64,000 bases of DNA from Planctomycetaceae bacterium (GTDB lineage Bacteria > Planctomycetota > Planctomycetia > Pirellulales > Pirellulaceae): NCBI GenBank assembly GCA_007694185.1, contig RECD01000140.1, forward strand, positions 40,171-104,170, read 5' to 3'. The notes beneath the pieces were generated by a model. It made no database searches, was not told the DNA's origin, and saw nothing but the letters and a program-made list of their open reading frames with translations. Below are positions 22,701-28,457 of the stretch, piece after piece. Each line of letters starts with the position of its first letter. Positions within the stretch are counted from its first letter, which is position 1. A program made the position numbers and the translations under genes.

Positions 22701-25700
22701 GTGATTGCCGACCGTAACCGTGCTCTGCAACACGTGTACGATGTCGGTGTCGTCCCATACGCTCTCGGTGGTCAATTCCTCGCCGCGGATGACGATCCCG
22801 TTGATCGCGTTATCGGTCAGTTGGTTCAACCGGATCAGCGGGCCGTGGTTGTCGGCGAATCGTGTGAAGACCTCCGCCGGGCCGGTCGATCGCCCGTAGT
22901 CGGGCAGGATTTGGTAGTTCAGCGAATTGGCGTTCAGGTTCGCGACCGAACCGGCGTTGTCGCGGATCGTGTTGCCGACGATTACCGGTTGGGCGCCACG
23001 GACGAAGATCGACGTCGCGGCGTTCGTGCCCCGGCCGTTGCGAACACCCGCGGCGGTTCCCGCCGCGTTGTCCCGGATCAGGCTGTTCGTGATTCGCAGT
23101 TCCCCGCCATGCACTTCCAGAATGTTGAAATTGGTTGAGGTGCCCTCGATCGGGACGTTCCCCCCACCGAAGCTAAGGATCGCGTTGTCAATGCTGCCGG
23201 ATGAGAGTTGCCCGAGGTAGATCCCACCCCAGTCGCCACGCGAGCCGACGGAGAAGTCGTCGGCGTTCGTGTCGAAGGTGCCGCTACCGCCGTAACGGTC
23301 ATCGGCCAACGACGTGAAGATGACCGGACGGTTCGGCGTCCCCTCGGCGATGACCGAGGACGCCCCTCGTTCCGCTTCGATCCGCGCGCCGCTGGTCTTG
23401 AGCACCACGCCGGGATCGACCACAAGACGGCCCGCCGGACGAGCGACGGTCACCCCCGGCGCAACCTGCAACGGTCCCCCCGGGTTGCCATTGATCAGGA
23501 GGTTTTCCGTCAGCACGTGAGTGATGTCGGTGTCGTTGAACCGCCCCGGCAACGACAGCTTGTCGAGCGTCGATCCGAACTCGGTGCGGATGCGGATGAA
23601 CAAGCCGTTGATCGAATTGTTCTGCAAAAAGTTGCCGAGAATGTCCGGACCGATTCGGCCGAGCGAATCGTCGAAGCTGTCCGGGTTCGCGGAAACCGAA
23701 GCGTCGGCGCTGTCGAAGATATGGTTGAAACGGATCGCCGGGCGGGCATTCTCGATATGGATCGGGGTGAACACTTCCCGGTTCGAATCGACCAGCACCC
23801 CACCACCACCGTGGCGGATGTCGATGTGGGTAACGTGGTTAAGGAAGATCCCATGTTCTTCCAGGTCGGAATCACCGCGAAACACGACCCCGCCGAAATC
23901 GCCCTTGCGGGGACCGGTGCCAACCCCATCGGAATCACCACCCGCCGAATCGTCGGCATAGGACCGCAGCCAGACGGGTACTTCGGGCGTGCCCAGGATT
24001 TGAATCGACGAAGCCGCCCGGCTGAGGTTGATCGACGACGTGCCGACATCCAGGTTGGCACTGCGCAGCTTGATCAGGGTGCCCGCGTCGAGGATGACCT
24101 TGACCCCTTGTGGCACCAAGAATTCGGCCCCGTCACGCAAGGGGTTGTTGGAGTTGTCGGTACCGACCACGTAGGGGACGTTGTCCGCGATCGTTGTCAG
24201 GTCGTTGTCCGCGCCCGCATTGCCGACGACGCGAATCAGGTTGGGAGCGTTCAACAGGGCGGGCGTGCTCGCCACGTCCAACTGACCAATGCCACTGAAA
24301 CGCACCACCCGACCGCTAGCCGTCGAAGGCGCCGGCAGGACGAGCGAGGCCGCCACGGCGATGTTGGTAGCGATCTGTTCGGACGTCAGGCCGGCGAACG
24401 GGATTTCGCCGGCGTCCGATCCGAAGGTCAGGCGATATTCGGTTTGACCGTCGTTGATGACGAACGAATCGCCCTCGACGATGTCGGAGGAGGCTCCATG
24501 AGGAACCACGATCCGTGAGCCCGCGGCTTCCAGAGCCTTGCTGAGCCGGTCGTAGGGGTTGGCCAGCGAACCGTTGCCGCCGTCGCTGCCGACGATCAGC
24601 AGCGGATCATTCAGTCGGTCGACGAAAATCGTGGTGTTCTGCTCCGCCGCCTGGAACCAGAACTGGAAGACCCCGCCAGGTGCCCCGTCGCCGTCGCCGT
24701 CCATCTCGGTCCCATCGGCGTCCCGCAGAACGCCGTCACGCTGCGCGACGAAGTTCAGACGCAATTCGTAAGGTCCGTCCGTGGTGCCACCAAACCCGGA
24801 ATCGGGAACGTTCGGGTCGTATTGGTTGTTGCCGGTGCTGGTCACCCCCACGAAGTAAACTCCCGGTTCCAGGTCGAGTTCCAGGAAGGAGTCGGTCCCG
24901 AAGTAGCGGTCGTTGCGGGCCACCAGTTCGTGACTGCCGTCCGGCAGTTCGCGATACAGGGTCAGCACCGTGTTCAGCAGGCTGGGGTTCGGCAACCGTT
25001 GCGCGAAGGTTTCCGCGGTGAAGCGACCCGATTCGGCCACTTCAAACCGATACATGTCGATGTCGGTGCTGTTGGGCGGCACGATCCGCTGCAGGTGGAC
25101 GATGTCATGGTCGCTCCACAGCGTGTCGGCGGGAAGCACGGCACCCATCAGCGAAGGCAGCTCATAGGAGTGTCCCAATCCCAGCGCGTGACCGATTTCG
25201 TGGAACATGACGCGGGTGAAGCCGTCACCGAAAAATCGATTCGCGTCCTGGAACTGCGATGCGTTGACGATCGCGCCGCGACCACCACCCAAGCCCGCGA
25301 CGCCCGCGCCGGCAGGCATGGCCGGATCAAAAGCCCGCAAGTCGGTCTTGCCGATCTCAAAGCCTTGTCCCAGGTTTGATTCGATGAACTGATACCCCGA
25401 CTCGCTAGCAAACAAGTCGAACAAATTGCGAACAATCTGTCGTTCGGCCGCGGTGATCGAGTTCAAGAACGATTCACCCGGGTTGGTCAGACTCGGGAAT
25501 GCCGGTGGAAAGTGGTAGTACCGCACCGCGACCGGGGCCGGGGCGATCGGATCCATGCCAGCCGATGGGATATGGATTTCTCGCTGAATGTCGCGATGTC
25601 CCGGTTCGTCCAAGCCGCCCGGTCGAGGTGGCAATAAAACGTTCTGCGGAGTGATCGCGGCCGCGAAACTCAGGCCGGCCACGCCCAGACTGCCGAGATC

Positions 25701-28193
25701 GGTCGCCGAGCTAAAGGTCGAGTTGGCGTCGCTGGCTGACACCGAATGGCCACTGACCCGCGCGTCGATCTGGTACGAGCCGGTGGACCCGTCGGTGCTG
25801 GTGATCTGGACGAAATACGCGCCGGAGGTAGTGATCGCGAACGTCAAGGTTCCAAGCGTGCCGGCGCCGGTTTCGATCTGTTGCAGAAGAGTCGGAGGGT
25901 TGTCCGGGCTACTCAACTGGTACAAGCGGACGGTCAGATCAAGGAGGGACTCATGGGGCATGACGTCGACGGTCAGGTCAGATCCGTCCGCCAATTCCAT
26001 TCGGTAGAAGTCGACATCGGAATCGTTGTCCGAACCGCCGCCGAAATCGCCGAGGAACCCGTTGAAGGTGAACCGGTTTTCGTCGAACAAAGTGCCGACG
26101 CGAATGGCCGTTTCGGGCGTGTGGTTGTCGCCCCCCGACGAACCGACGTCGAGCCGATACGTCCCCTCGGGGATCGGTTCGGCGAAGGTCAGCGTCACCC
26201 GGTTGGAGACCGGGTCGTAGACGGCGGTCTGCGGCAACAACGTGCGGTCGTCGCTCGAATCGAGCGTCGTCGCGGTGTCGACCAGCCGAAAGAACTTGGG
26301 GTCGTTCGCGTCGTTCAGGTTCAGCACCTGATCGTCGAAGTAGACTTCGATCTGATCGCTCGCCTGGGTCAAGCTACCGTTGGCTGCTCGGGTGACCGGT
26401 TGCGGGACGACCGCCACCACCTGGGCCCCACGGTCCAGTCGGAAGTTGATGACAAAGTCCTCGCCACCGGCGAAGGCATCGCCGGTCAGGTTGCTCAGCG
26501 GGGCGTTGCCGGCGCCGATGATCTGAATCTGGTAGAAGTCGTCCGGGAAGGCGAACGCGGGGTCGGTCGGGTTGTGCGACGCGCTGCTGGCCGGGCGCAT
26601 CACGATCTGCTGCAGGTCGACGGGATCGTTGCTGCCGGGGTTGACCAGTCCGACGTAACCGAGTTCGACCACGATCGAGCCGTTGTCGAAGTCGCCGTCG
26701 CCGCCGCTGCGGATCAGCCGGACCGTGTTCGAATTGATCGTCGACTCGTCGAGGTTCGCGCCGCCCTTGAAGAACAGGTTGAAGTCGCGCGGCGCGACGT
26801 TCAGCACATCGCCGTCCGCCAGCAGCCCTGACTTGTCCGGCCGGATCGCCAGCAACTGGGGGCCGATTTCCAGCGGGTCATTAACCCGCAGGGTCAGTTC
26901 ATAGGCTTGAGAATCCTGGCCCGATTGGGCGAAGACCTCGACGAAATAATCCCCCGCTACCGGCAATTCCAAACCGTTGATGAACTCGGATTCGCCCAGA
27001 CCGTTCGCGGTGGCTGACGCGATCACTTGGCCGGAGGCGTCGTAGACCCGAAACGCCAAATCGTTCTGCCGCAGACGGTTGACAGGAACCGGTTGGCCGT
27101 TCTGCGGGCCGGCCAAATATTGGGAGCCGGTCGGCCGCAAGAAAACGCTAAGGTTGTTCGCCGAATCGACGCGGAATCGGTAAAAGTCTCGGTCACTGAA
27201 CGGGTTGTCGATCGAGACCCGGTCGATCGTTACCGGTGCCAATTCCGGCAGCGTGCCGAGATTAGTTGCGGTCGCGAAGGTGTCGTTCGATTCCAGGCGG
27301 TCGCCATATAGGATGTTCGCGTTGAAGAAGTCGTCTTCTTGTGGCCCCAAGAACGCGGGCGAGTAGAACGGTTCCATCAACTTGGTTTGGTTGATGGGCT
27401 CGACATGGTAGATGCCGATCCCGTGACCGATCTCGTGCGCCACGACATTGACCAGCGCGCGATTCTCGCCCCCGGGTGCGTCCGCGTTGTTAGCGTAAAA
27501 GTCGATCCCGGTATTGATGACCATGTCGCCATCAAAACCGGCGTTGCCGCGGCCGGTGGGAAAATAATTGTATCCGAGGATGCCGGTATCCCGAATGGAA
27601 CTGCCGCTGATCCGGATATCGGCCCGCGTGCCGAGCACGCCGATGGCATCGACCGCCGCGACAGGTCGGCCGTCGTCATTCGGCTCGAAGACGAAGCTCA
27701 GACCCGACTCCTCCGCCCACAGGTCGAAGGCCCGTTCGAAGAGAGGGAACCAAGGCTTGGCCGAAACGACCGTCGTGCCGCCGTCGCCATAGATCCCGTC
27801 CATGTGGCTGATCAGGTTGCTGGACGTGTTGTTCAGCAAGCCGAAGTCGTCCGAAATGCTCGTGCCGTCGGCGACGAACCCCCAGGTGACCGTGATCGGA
27901 CTGCCCAATTCCGGGGCGGTCGCGAGCGCCGAACGTTCCCAACGCAAGAACGGGGGCGGGGAGAGGATCGGCGAGATTTCCGGCGTGGCGTTGTCGGCGA
28001 CCAGCAGCGAATTCCGCAATTCGCCCGGATCGGTTCCGGGGAGGAACATCGTGCCAGCCATGGGGACCAGCCCCATTTCGGCAGCGAGTAATTCACGACG
28101 TTCCAGCTTTTCGTGCCCCAGCCGACGGACGGTCTGCCGGGTTGCGGTCGGACCACGATTTGCTTGGCGACGATGAGGACGGCGTTTGATCAT
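7764..28193 (-). CDS. Giant secreted multidomain protein 1: two metzincin-type protease domains, beta-helices, cadherin-like array, dockerin-like C-terminus
   Basis: One uninterrupted frame gives 6809 residues from the ATG at 28193 (MIKRRPHRRQANRG); the upstream in-frame extension is rejected. The start carries the planctomycete LEPRxLL-type motif as LERRELLA at residues 30-37. Approximate order: matrixin-like domain with HEIGHGIGIYH (253-263) and Met-turn KLMEP; PPC-like; Ig-like Big_5 type (about 440-670); PPC-like; second matrixin-like domain with HEIGHALGLGH (998-1008) and Met-turn SLMG; PPC-like; parallel beta-helix (about 1380-1920); propeller-like stretch (about 2340-2900); two jelly rolls; beta-helix; GEVED domain (near 4168); about sixteen cadherin-like modules ending in VNDxP (4180-6630); dockerin-like pair of EF loops with DALLILNRL and DALIVINAI (about 6635-6710); acidic tail. 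It is probably cell-surface or exported, with peptidase and adhesive potential. Substrate is unknown. The neighbour upstream is a paralog. Confidence 0.93.
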   Translation of the reverse strand: MIKRRPHRRQANRGPTATRQTVRRLGHEKLERRELLAAEMGLVPMAGTMFLPGTDPGELRNSLLVADNATPEISPILSPPPFLRWERSALATAPELGSPITVTWGFVADGTSISDDFGLLNNTSSNLISHMDGIYGDGGTTVVSAKPWFPLFERAFDLWAEESGLSFVFEPNDDGRPVAAVDAIGVLGTRADIRISGSSIRDTGILGYNYFPTGRGNAGFDGDMVINTGIDFYANNADAPGGENRALVNVVAHEIGHGIGIYHVEPINQTKLMEPFYSPAFLGPQEDDFFNANILYGDRLESNDTFATATNLGTLPELAPVTIDRVSIDNPFSDRDFYRFRVDSANNLSVFLRPTGSQYLAGPQNGQPVPVNRLRQNDLAFRVYDASGQVIASATANGLGESEFINGLELPVAGDYFVEVFAQSGQDSQAYELTLRVNDPLEIGPQLLAIRPDKSGLLADGDVLNVAPRDFNLFFKGGANLDESTINSNTVRLIRSGGDGDFDNGSIVVELGYVGLVNPGSNDPVDLQQIVMRPASSASHNPTDPAFAFPDDFYQIQIIGAGNAPLSNLTGDAFAGGEDFVINFRLDRGAQVVAVVPQPVTRAANGSLTQASDQIEVYFDDQVLNLNDANDPKFFRLVDTATTLDSSDDRTLLPQTAVYDPVSNRVTLTFAEPIPEGTYRLDVGSSGGDNHTPETAIRVGTLFDENRFTFNGFLGDFGGGSDNDSDVDFYRMELADGSDLTVDVMPHESLLDLTVRLYQLSSPDNPPTLLQQIETGAGTLGTLTFAITTSGAYFVQITSTDGSTGSYQIDARVSGHSVSASDANSTFSSATDLGSLGVAGLSFAAAITPQNVLLPPRPGGLDEPGHRDIQREIHIPSAGMDPIAPAPVAVRYYHFPPAFPSLTNPGESFLNSITAAERQIVRNLFDLFASESGYQFIESNLGQGFEIGKTDLRAFDPAMPAGAGVAGLGGGRGAIVNASQFQDANRFFGDGFTRVMFHEIGHALGLGHSYELPSLMGAVLPADTLWSDHDIVHLQRIVPPNSTDIDMYRFEVAESGRFTAETFAQRLPNPSLLNTVLTLYRELPDGSHELVARNDRYFGTDSFLELDLEPGVYFVGVTSTGNNQYDPNVPDSGFGGTTDGPYELRLNFVAQRDGVLRDADGTEMDGDGDGAPGGVFQFWFQAAEQNTTIFVDRLNDPLLIVGSDGGNGSLANPYDRLSKALEAAGSRIVVPHGASSDIVEGDSFVINDGQTEYRLTFGSDAGEIPFAGLTSEQIATNIAVAASLVLPAPSTASGRVVRFSGIGQLDVASTPALLNAPNLIRVVGNAGADNDLTTIADNVPYVVGTDNSNNPLRDGAEFLVPQGVKVILDAGTLIKLRSANLDVGTSSINLSRAASSIQILGTPEVPVWLRSYADDSAGGDSDGVGTGPRKGDFGGVVFRGDSDLEEHGIFLNHVTHIDIRHGGGGVLVDSNREVFTPIHIENARPAIRFNHIFDSADASVSANPDSFDDSLGRIGPDILGNFLQNNSINGLFIRIRTEFGSTLDKLSLPGRFNDTDITHVLTENLLINGNPGGPLQVAPGVTVARPAGRLVVDPGVVLKTSGARIEAERGASSVIAEGTPNRPVIFTSLADDRYGGSGTFDTNADDFSVGSRGDWGGIYLGQLSSGSIDNAILSFGGGNVPIEGTSTNFNILEVHGGELRITNSLIRDNAAGTAAGVRNGRGTNAATSIFVRGAQPVIVGNTIRDNAGSVANLNANSLNYQILPDYGRSTGPAEVFTRFADNHGPLIRLNQLTDNAINGIVIRGEELTTESVWDDTDIVHVLQSTVTVGNHHTFSGLRLQSSNSESLVIKLSGANAGFTATGKPLDIHDRIGGTIHVLGRPGFPVVMTHLADDTVGAGFAPNGRVMTNTNNSSAPSTGSVGGWRGLLFDEWSNDSNVAIIREAETPLTAGRDINRTPATAQALGELAPDLKSGDENRRLGFEVHGFISPDDPGDVDVYSFRGTAGTPIWIDIDRTDPSLDIVVEVVNISGTVLARSVRSSDPSFPGNTANAATLIQNPLLGGDFYSQNFRDAGFYYVLPGVPNSVGTYFIRVRSNPQTDPITSLMGKSTGKYQLQVRLRQIDEFPGSTVRYADIRFAQTAIDVRGLPRRSPMIGEAGELPGAIGNTFATAQPLVNLLQTDMAAISISGELSTATDVDWFQFSVLHTDIQVIPGVNDSPGTVAVVFDLDYADALNRPDATVAVYNAAGKLIWLGRESNVEDDRPLDVSGNIDDLSRGSVGSKDPYIGPIHVTPNGTYYVAVMSNRMIPQELAGFYLSGTPGTNLQRVRLEPANTVTRVVEDHIGFQGYSSNGAAVLPETNGIFDISSSTALESHVVPFSLKDVVLYVATDQAETTTSFGNNDHLYTVNPFTGERYLTRVTSDAGLITGVNDVQDIVIRSDGRMYGYQRLNGVTNSVGALVEINPENAAITVIGNDNIPGRGPTPNTGAGFPGNYPLGVANRAEQFTTSDEVDALTFWRRGTTGSAAAPVPVYSTYLVVRETDIGQGRNSKLYRGDASGNAAPAIAGANPSQGLMGDIQPNGVQFASTFLTVSNNADTPAVTTIRIESKIPGEAGNDIQVNITRPNNNNAVVTAGGNTINLQIGGTGGPPLTGAPTAQDIVDAINNNDQARNLVTAVIYSGNAGNGFGANGTVALNLNRVGGLSGPLTGGADNNGTQTWIEPLSGRVTGISFGNYSTATGNHTGNLFGVTNRGEFLEINPNTGLVIRRIDVAAALGVPPTTLQFEGLAHGPQNVEGGAYRNTLFAVTTAGAMYAFDTTAMTALPTLVTSEPTNADALTVLRQIFDSTGDGVADSTSMTVTGMTGGGARPIGTAFSPLDFNLWHPTMKRGNDVGHGINVAPDDSRRPGEVNVNIASPGPGANRLQTQAQGGTSLHFGFEQWNQIHNPDSLTYLTYESGVNAQLGILSTPLHADLSSNTNIRNTYNFPGGALGTLQSGTFSLAGSVAQDRPTLYFNYFLDTENHPGANVTGDVNDPFRDSARVFVSTNGGDTWRLVATNNSALSGADPSVGANRAELPGFVSHLSDAGLNAGIPRGQNQQIVQELMDSTGQWRQARVDLSTFAGAEEVMLRFDFSTAGAMRDPSLLGIDGTNSQPFGEFNSQATPRSIRSLNNAFEGFYIDDIIVGYAERGEMVTGDFQPAPGVLDLQTTGRTQDPNPTQFANSLTGPYQLEIRRVDDVATWSEMIDGIWISPFDTNARHINDLSVTASEGFEGATYSAPLPPVSELRQIISTLLPGTSIPDDPFVNALLPGAFETWQLASAPGIQPISGFQSLASPATFGAMPGLIQSALPDSPSQRVAAVFQTTPAQLGATATGGGLLRFRYSVSSLEDTHGLLLLVDGQPQILVPQPPPIEGSIGEPASPFATGERRAISVEFPFVSENSTLTWIYLFAEDQDLAAGSNRAWIDDILVLQGDRATGFEADRNRERLQGLFMIEANTITNSSIRGINVQPGNAQAGGSVPHPGSTINFPQRNSDRLVPGVVIQNNVISGSSGIRYLGETVTAPQRPVPFGRIVNNTLVGANAGIGVEVGVNSSPTVMNNIVTQFATGIGGTTGLAEITHNYFQANTNNGTIGSDSILRAAGTPLFVDAANRNFYLVSGSAAVDSSLNTVQDRADYIGFKNEIGIPPSPVVAPLRDLYGQLRVDSGGSSGGSGTLIFIDRGAIDRADREPPFAVLLDPIDNDISGVDRDPNLTVVSLADPIVEFFSILLTDGPGENSPFEGTGINPLTVTPDVVTVRRNNRTLVEGRDYVLGFNPSTGEMRLTPLSSLWAPAGVYEITLDNQVIADRAGNLLRNNQPDGSTRFIIILPDVGIDFGDAPVSYGTLLANNGARHALIDNAMPRLGRYVDAESDGKPAVPGTDQPSDDEPSPITVEVLEGTGFLVAGSGLPQVVLSIASAPESGDKIRIDTGAGPLTFELVLPGFAPTAGNIAVRFEATDSPEMVAEKLADAISTRLTQAGNAFSVAVGEDSPVPTITLTNLDDEDGVGIGTLVTTGGDYIVFLRPDSSEYPQYPESTTEPDDVLGFLNPLEPAGTKIAVTVMGLGFLDAWVDFNGNGVFEASEQVISSVPVSDGVNYLTIHTPEGTTDKVTWARFRISPEGGLSPTGLAVGGEVEDHRIQIVNVTPPVAIDDPFAVGDLVYRVNEDETLVTEGFFPSIMANDDIDPRTFTPVDAILVEGPSFASNFSLDSRTGHFTYTPRADYAGLDTFTYYLANQQSAIDADISVTRPVIATVTIDIRPVNDAPGVPPLTFHGLESQPEPATDADRPRGENPLTITAEELLETAVAHNDPRYPNADNPEAPWDESAQQLRVVELILPETFVDTDDVLKGQQGPTVITVADADDEGNVTVRTIRGTLVARFVVDSDPAPFIRSYGSLIDVTYVSDDYLNRDNVEPIRVPTVDSDFDTDTFDFLHFTIEDDALLIDPETIDDDAVPFPTVKPDDTFFGDRLRATQILMLDIGPRNDHPIVMDDLITVGEIGAGLPNPDGSITPIDETTDWSDFFINQLGQPVPVPLEDEILVIPAAFLLRNDVVAQPISTDELSGVNDQTLGIVAVEMVTMPASGGGGVSINAAGDVVFVAPTDYYGKIIFTYVAEDQGIDEQADRTQVVNPLRAIGTVTVVVQPVNDVPIPFDRTLSLVEGAEPGEDVYTFFPELLLGIGASEPAAPGKLTPELVDPFTESEQSLRVVAFHVGDNTVDVADLDDYTLPGTGNGFLELDSAAGGRFVFEIENGALKVATFFTSPDYNRIAPFNPVELLEFTIEDDGVTSDPQSPAEITLPAARSSIRGTLTITVGETNDAPIFTMPEEGFVIDENGGTPVVSVDFATIVAPGPLSALDELRLQSLFFTLTPLNVPDGMMMLDEFGEMLIPTLEINTGSAGNWLDPDGNGIGTATLTVFPAIDAFGFAVYEVTATDFLAGEEGSDTFTPRTTTQTLTITINPVNDAPVTYDRSLSITEAVEVDGEVAVLHFDATRLLQGLPPETPSVEGDFADDLSDLYDETEQTLRVVAFGIPRFDGAVDPADFDYIDVTDDSLGLVDGTGSVVWPTANGGTLTFHFADGGFTHGTYAPAVDYNEETPFNEFEKFIFIVSDDGRTTLPGSGYIDLDGSGSGNDVTITLPEERSAPATVTISVLPANDPPIFSMPSGFEFSENGGAPVIGEDFVNMIAPGAYTALDELVRQNVSFTLVPVNVPEGLMMVDEFGEMLIPTIIVTAGGPDAWVDMDGEPLGLATLTVFPAIDAFGFAVYEVIATDDHPTDPRSTSQLLTITINPVNDEPVTYDRSLTLTEAVEADGEVAILHFDAERLIQGLSPETPSVAGDFAEDLSDLYDETEQTLRVVAFGVPKFDGATEPDDFDYIDVTDDSLGLVDGTGSVDWPTVNGGTFTFHFADGAFTHGTYAPAVDYNQRTPFNEFEKFIFVVSDNGRTTLPGSGYVDFDDSGSGEDVTITLPEERSAPATVTISVLPANDPPIFEQSRAVVDILEDVNPSTLPGFVFDIQPGADTALDELIRQTVSFEIVVNESSVPAGLMQQLPEITPDGTLILYPAPDAVGTAIYVFAAVDAEPGTEGFIERRTFGTFTVNVRPVNDAPQVNPDLANTSKPDGDEDSDDFWSVNASGHITYVLKEDNTQEFGVTQPYVIDVRGQLTGDESRVGLLDVFIVGPANEADGTLGGSQSLRILQFEADTALGGRIEVAELDEFGDIAKLLYTPPTDYNSNLGGPDSFTYIVEDFSDAGETWHLETGQLIQDRLTILGRVEFVLRPVNDAPQFSLTFNEIAVLEDSQTVVVDGFAFDIFGGPPGSAFDEIDPSTGDQVEFLVSPISPGAAGLFAIGPVVSPDGRLTFRPAPDAFGEAIFEIVAQDDGADNPQRGDIAFSTPQTLTINIRPVNDRPRLNTSDPIVFTLNENGLVEDNGTVIAQPIFIPFVGDGTVVGLLDVFDVGPANEAADLTPGGNQTLRITNPIPTATSGGGTLQRVFDTDGTTLIGLNYTPRTNFNGVDTFIYGVIDDGVSANLDGTVFPDPREAFNTVSLIVNALNNPPQFSGAPSISVLEDATTTPIVGQTIINGFVTDIAAGPPGAFDELGLVPGIPGQTVEFFVQPVAGNPANLFAEPPTVSPEGTLRFITVPDANGVAVFTIYAQDSGPHDPPLQVNRSPERTFTITVIPVNDPPTFDLISDQVTVLEDSGTFTSATPFVINISPGPPDEVLAGQTVRFEVTVAAQDQDLFRELPIVTDNGFLRFTPADDAVGITVISIIGIDNEGAQSSPATVTITIVEVNDPPVAGDLTFNGDEDTPLVVTAQSLLDVAFDPDLATNPDEFLSITQVAERSQAGAVIRVLPNGDVEYDPRPSMTLQALRPGQTLVDTFTYRVIDAAQALSNLGTVTINVAGVNDAPTVVDDFVTLNLSGPTVIRPLDNDFDVDGTINPLTLRIDLQPAFGSVTVQNDGTLIYTPFPGFRGTDTIRYSVADDLGARSQQATITIDTNLAPVAVNDLVATFREQAIDINVAANDFDPDGTLDLDSIEIVTQPARGTVIVLGEGFVRYVPDSDFIGIDNFQYTIRDNRGRPSNVAQVQVQVSASELQNPSNRTDVDASGETSPIDALLILNRLARGIQEGFTGSIPIEFLLDELPRRFYDVDGNRFVEPLDALIVINAIARQNTSGLQGEGEGEADLGLGPIDVIAPFVRDRTELEPGKELRFEFGPEMPTQDSADAVADFDDFGNDEIDDLIGLLAGDRETDDDSDDNAWLAIDSVLGQLLDN
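8060..8290 (-). other. Dockerin-like EF-hand pair of giant protein 1
   Basis: Two calcium-loop segments (DVDASGETSPIDALLILN and DVDGNRFVEPLDALIVIN) are separated by a linker of about 40 residues containing RRFY. This matches the dockerin type I layout seen at the ends of planctomycete giant proteins. No cohesin-like partner gene is visible in the window, so the module may serve calcium-dependent folding or surface retention rather than cellulosome docking. Confidence 0.75.
11630..13620 (-). repeat. Tandem duplication of a 330-residue (990-nt) cadherin-like block inside giant protein 1
   Basis: Positions 11641-12610 and 12631-13620 align with a constant offset of 990 bases over most of their length. 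For example, the block starting GGCAGGACCGAGATGG at 11641 recurs at 12631, and TTGTAGTCGACCGC at 11821 recurs at 12811. Each unit encodes SAPATVTISVLPANDPPIF and a segment with LDEFGEMLIPT or VDEFGEMLIPT, then DETEQTLRVVAFG and FNEFEKFIF. Copy boundaries are approximate. The 990-base offset is a multiple of three, so the frame is kept. Near-identity at DNA level marks a recent event compared with the other, more diverged modules. Confidence 0.9.
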
Positions 28194-28205
28194 GAGAGCC
28201 AGACC

Positions 28206-28457
28206 CGAAAGGGGATACCAACGGAATGATTTGAATAAAAAAAGACGGGATACCGAATGCTGAGCGAGCCCGCTCACGCACCGCCGATGATCGCGTGCGA
28301 CTGACGAGAGACTTGGAAAGCCTGGGTACTGTTGAACATAACCAACTCGTTCCGGAATGGGTAACCTTGAGATCGTCCGTTAGACCCGAGGGGAAGCCCC
28401 GCAGGCAGTTTTTCGCGGACCCGGCGTGCGATCCGCGAGTGGGTGTTCCGGCGAGAC
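28206..28457 (-). promoter_or_regulatory. Intergenic spacer between the two giant genes with hairpins and a short direct repeat
   Basis: About 260 bases separate the stop of giant gene 2 from the start of giant gene 1. Reading in the direction of transcription, there is a 6-bp inverted repeat (CGCGGA/TCCGCG, 28424-28447) just after the stop. Next comes a tight hairpin TGAGCG-GGCT-CGCTCA (28261-28276). Then GGTATCCC occurs twice, 35 bases apart (28247-28254 and 28212-28219), bracketing a T7 run. No convincing -35/-10 pair and no Shine-Dalgarno sequence is seen before the ATG at 28193. Partial termination plus a local promoter is possible but unproven. Confidence 0.35.
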
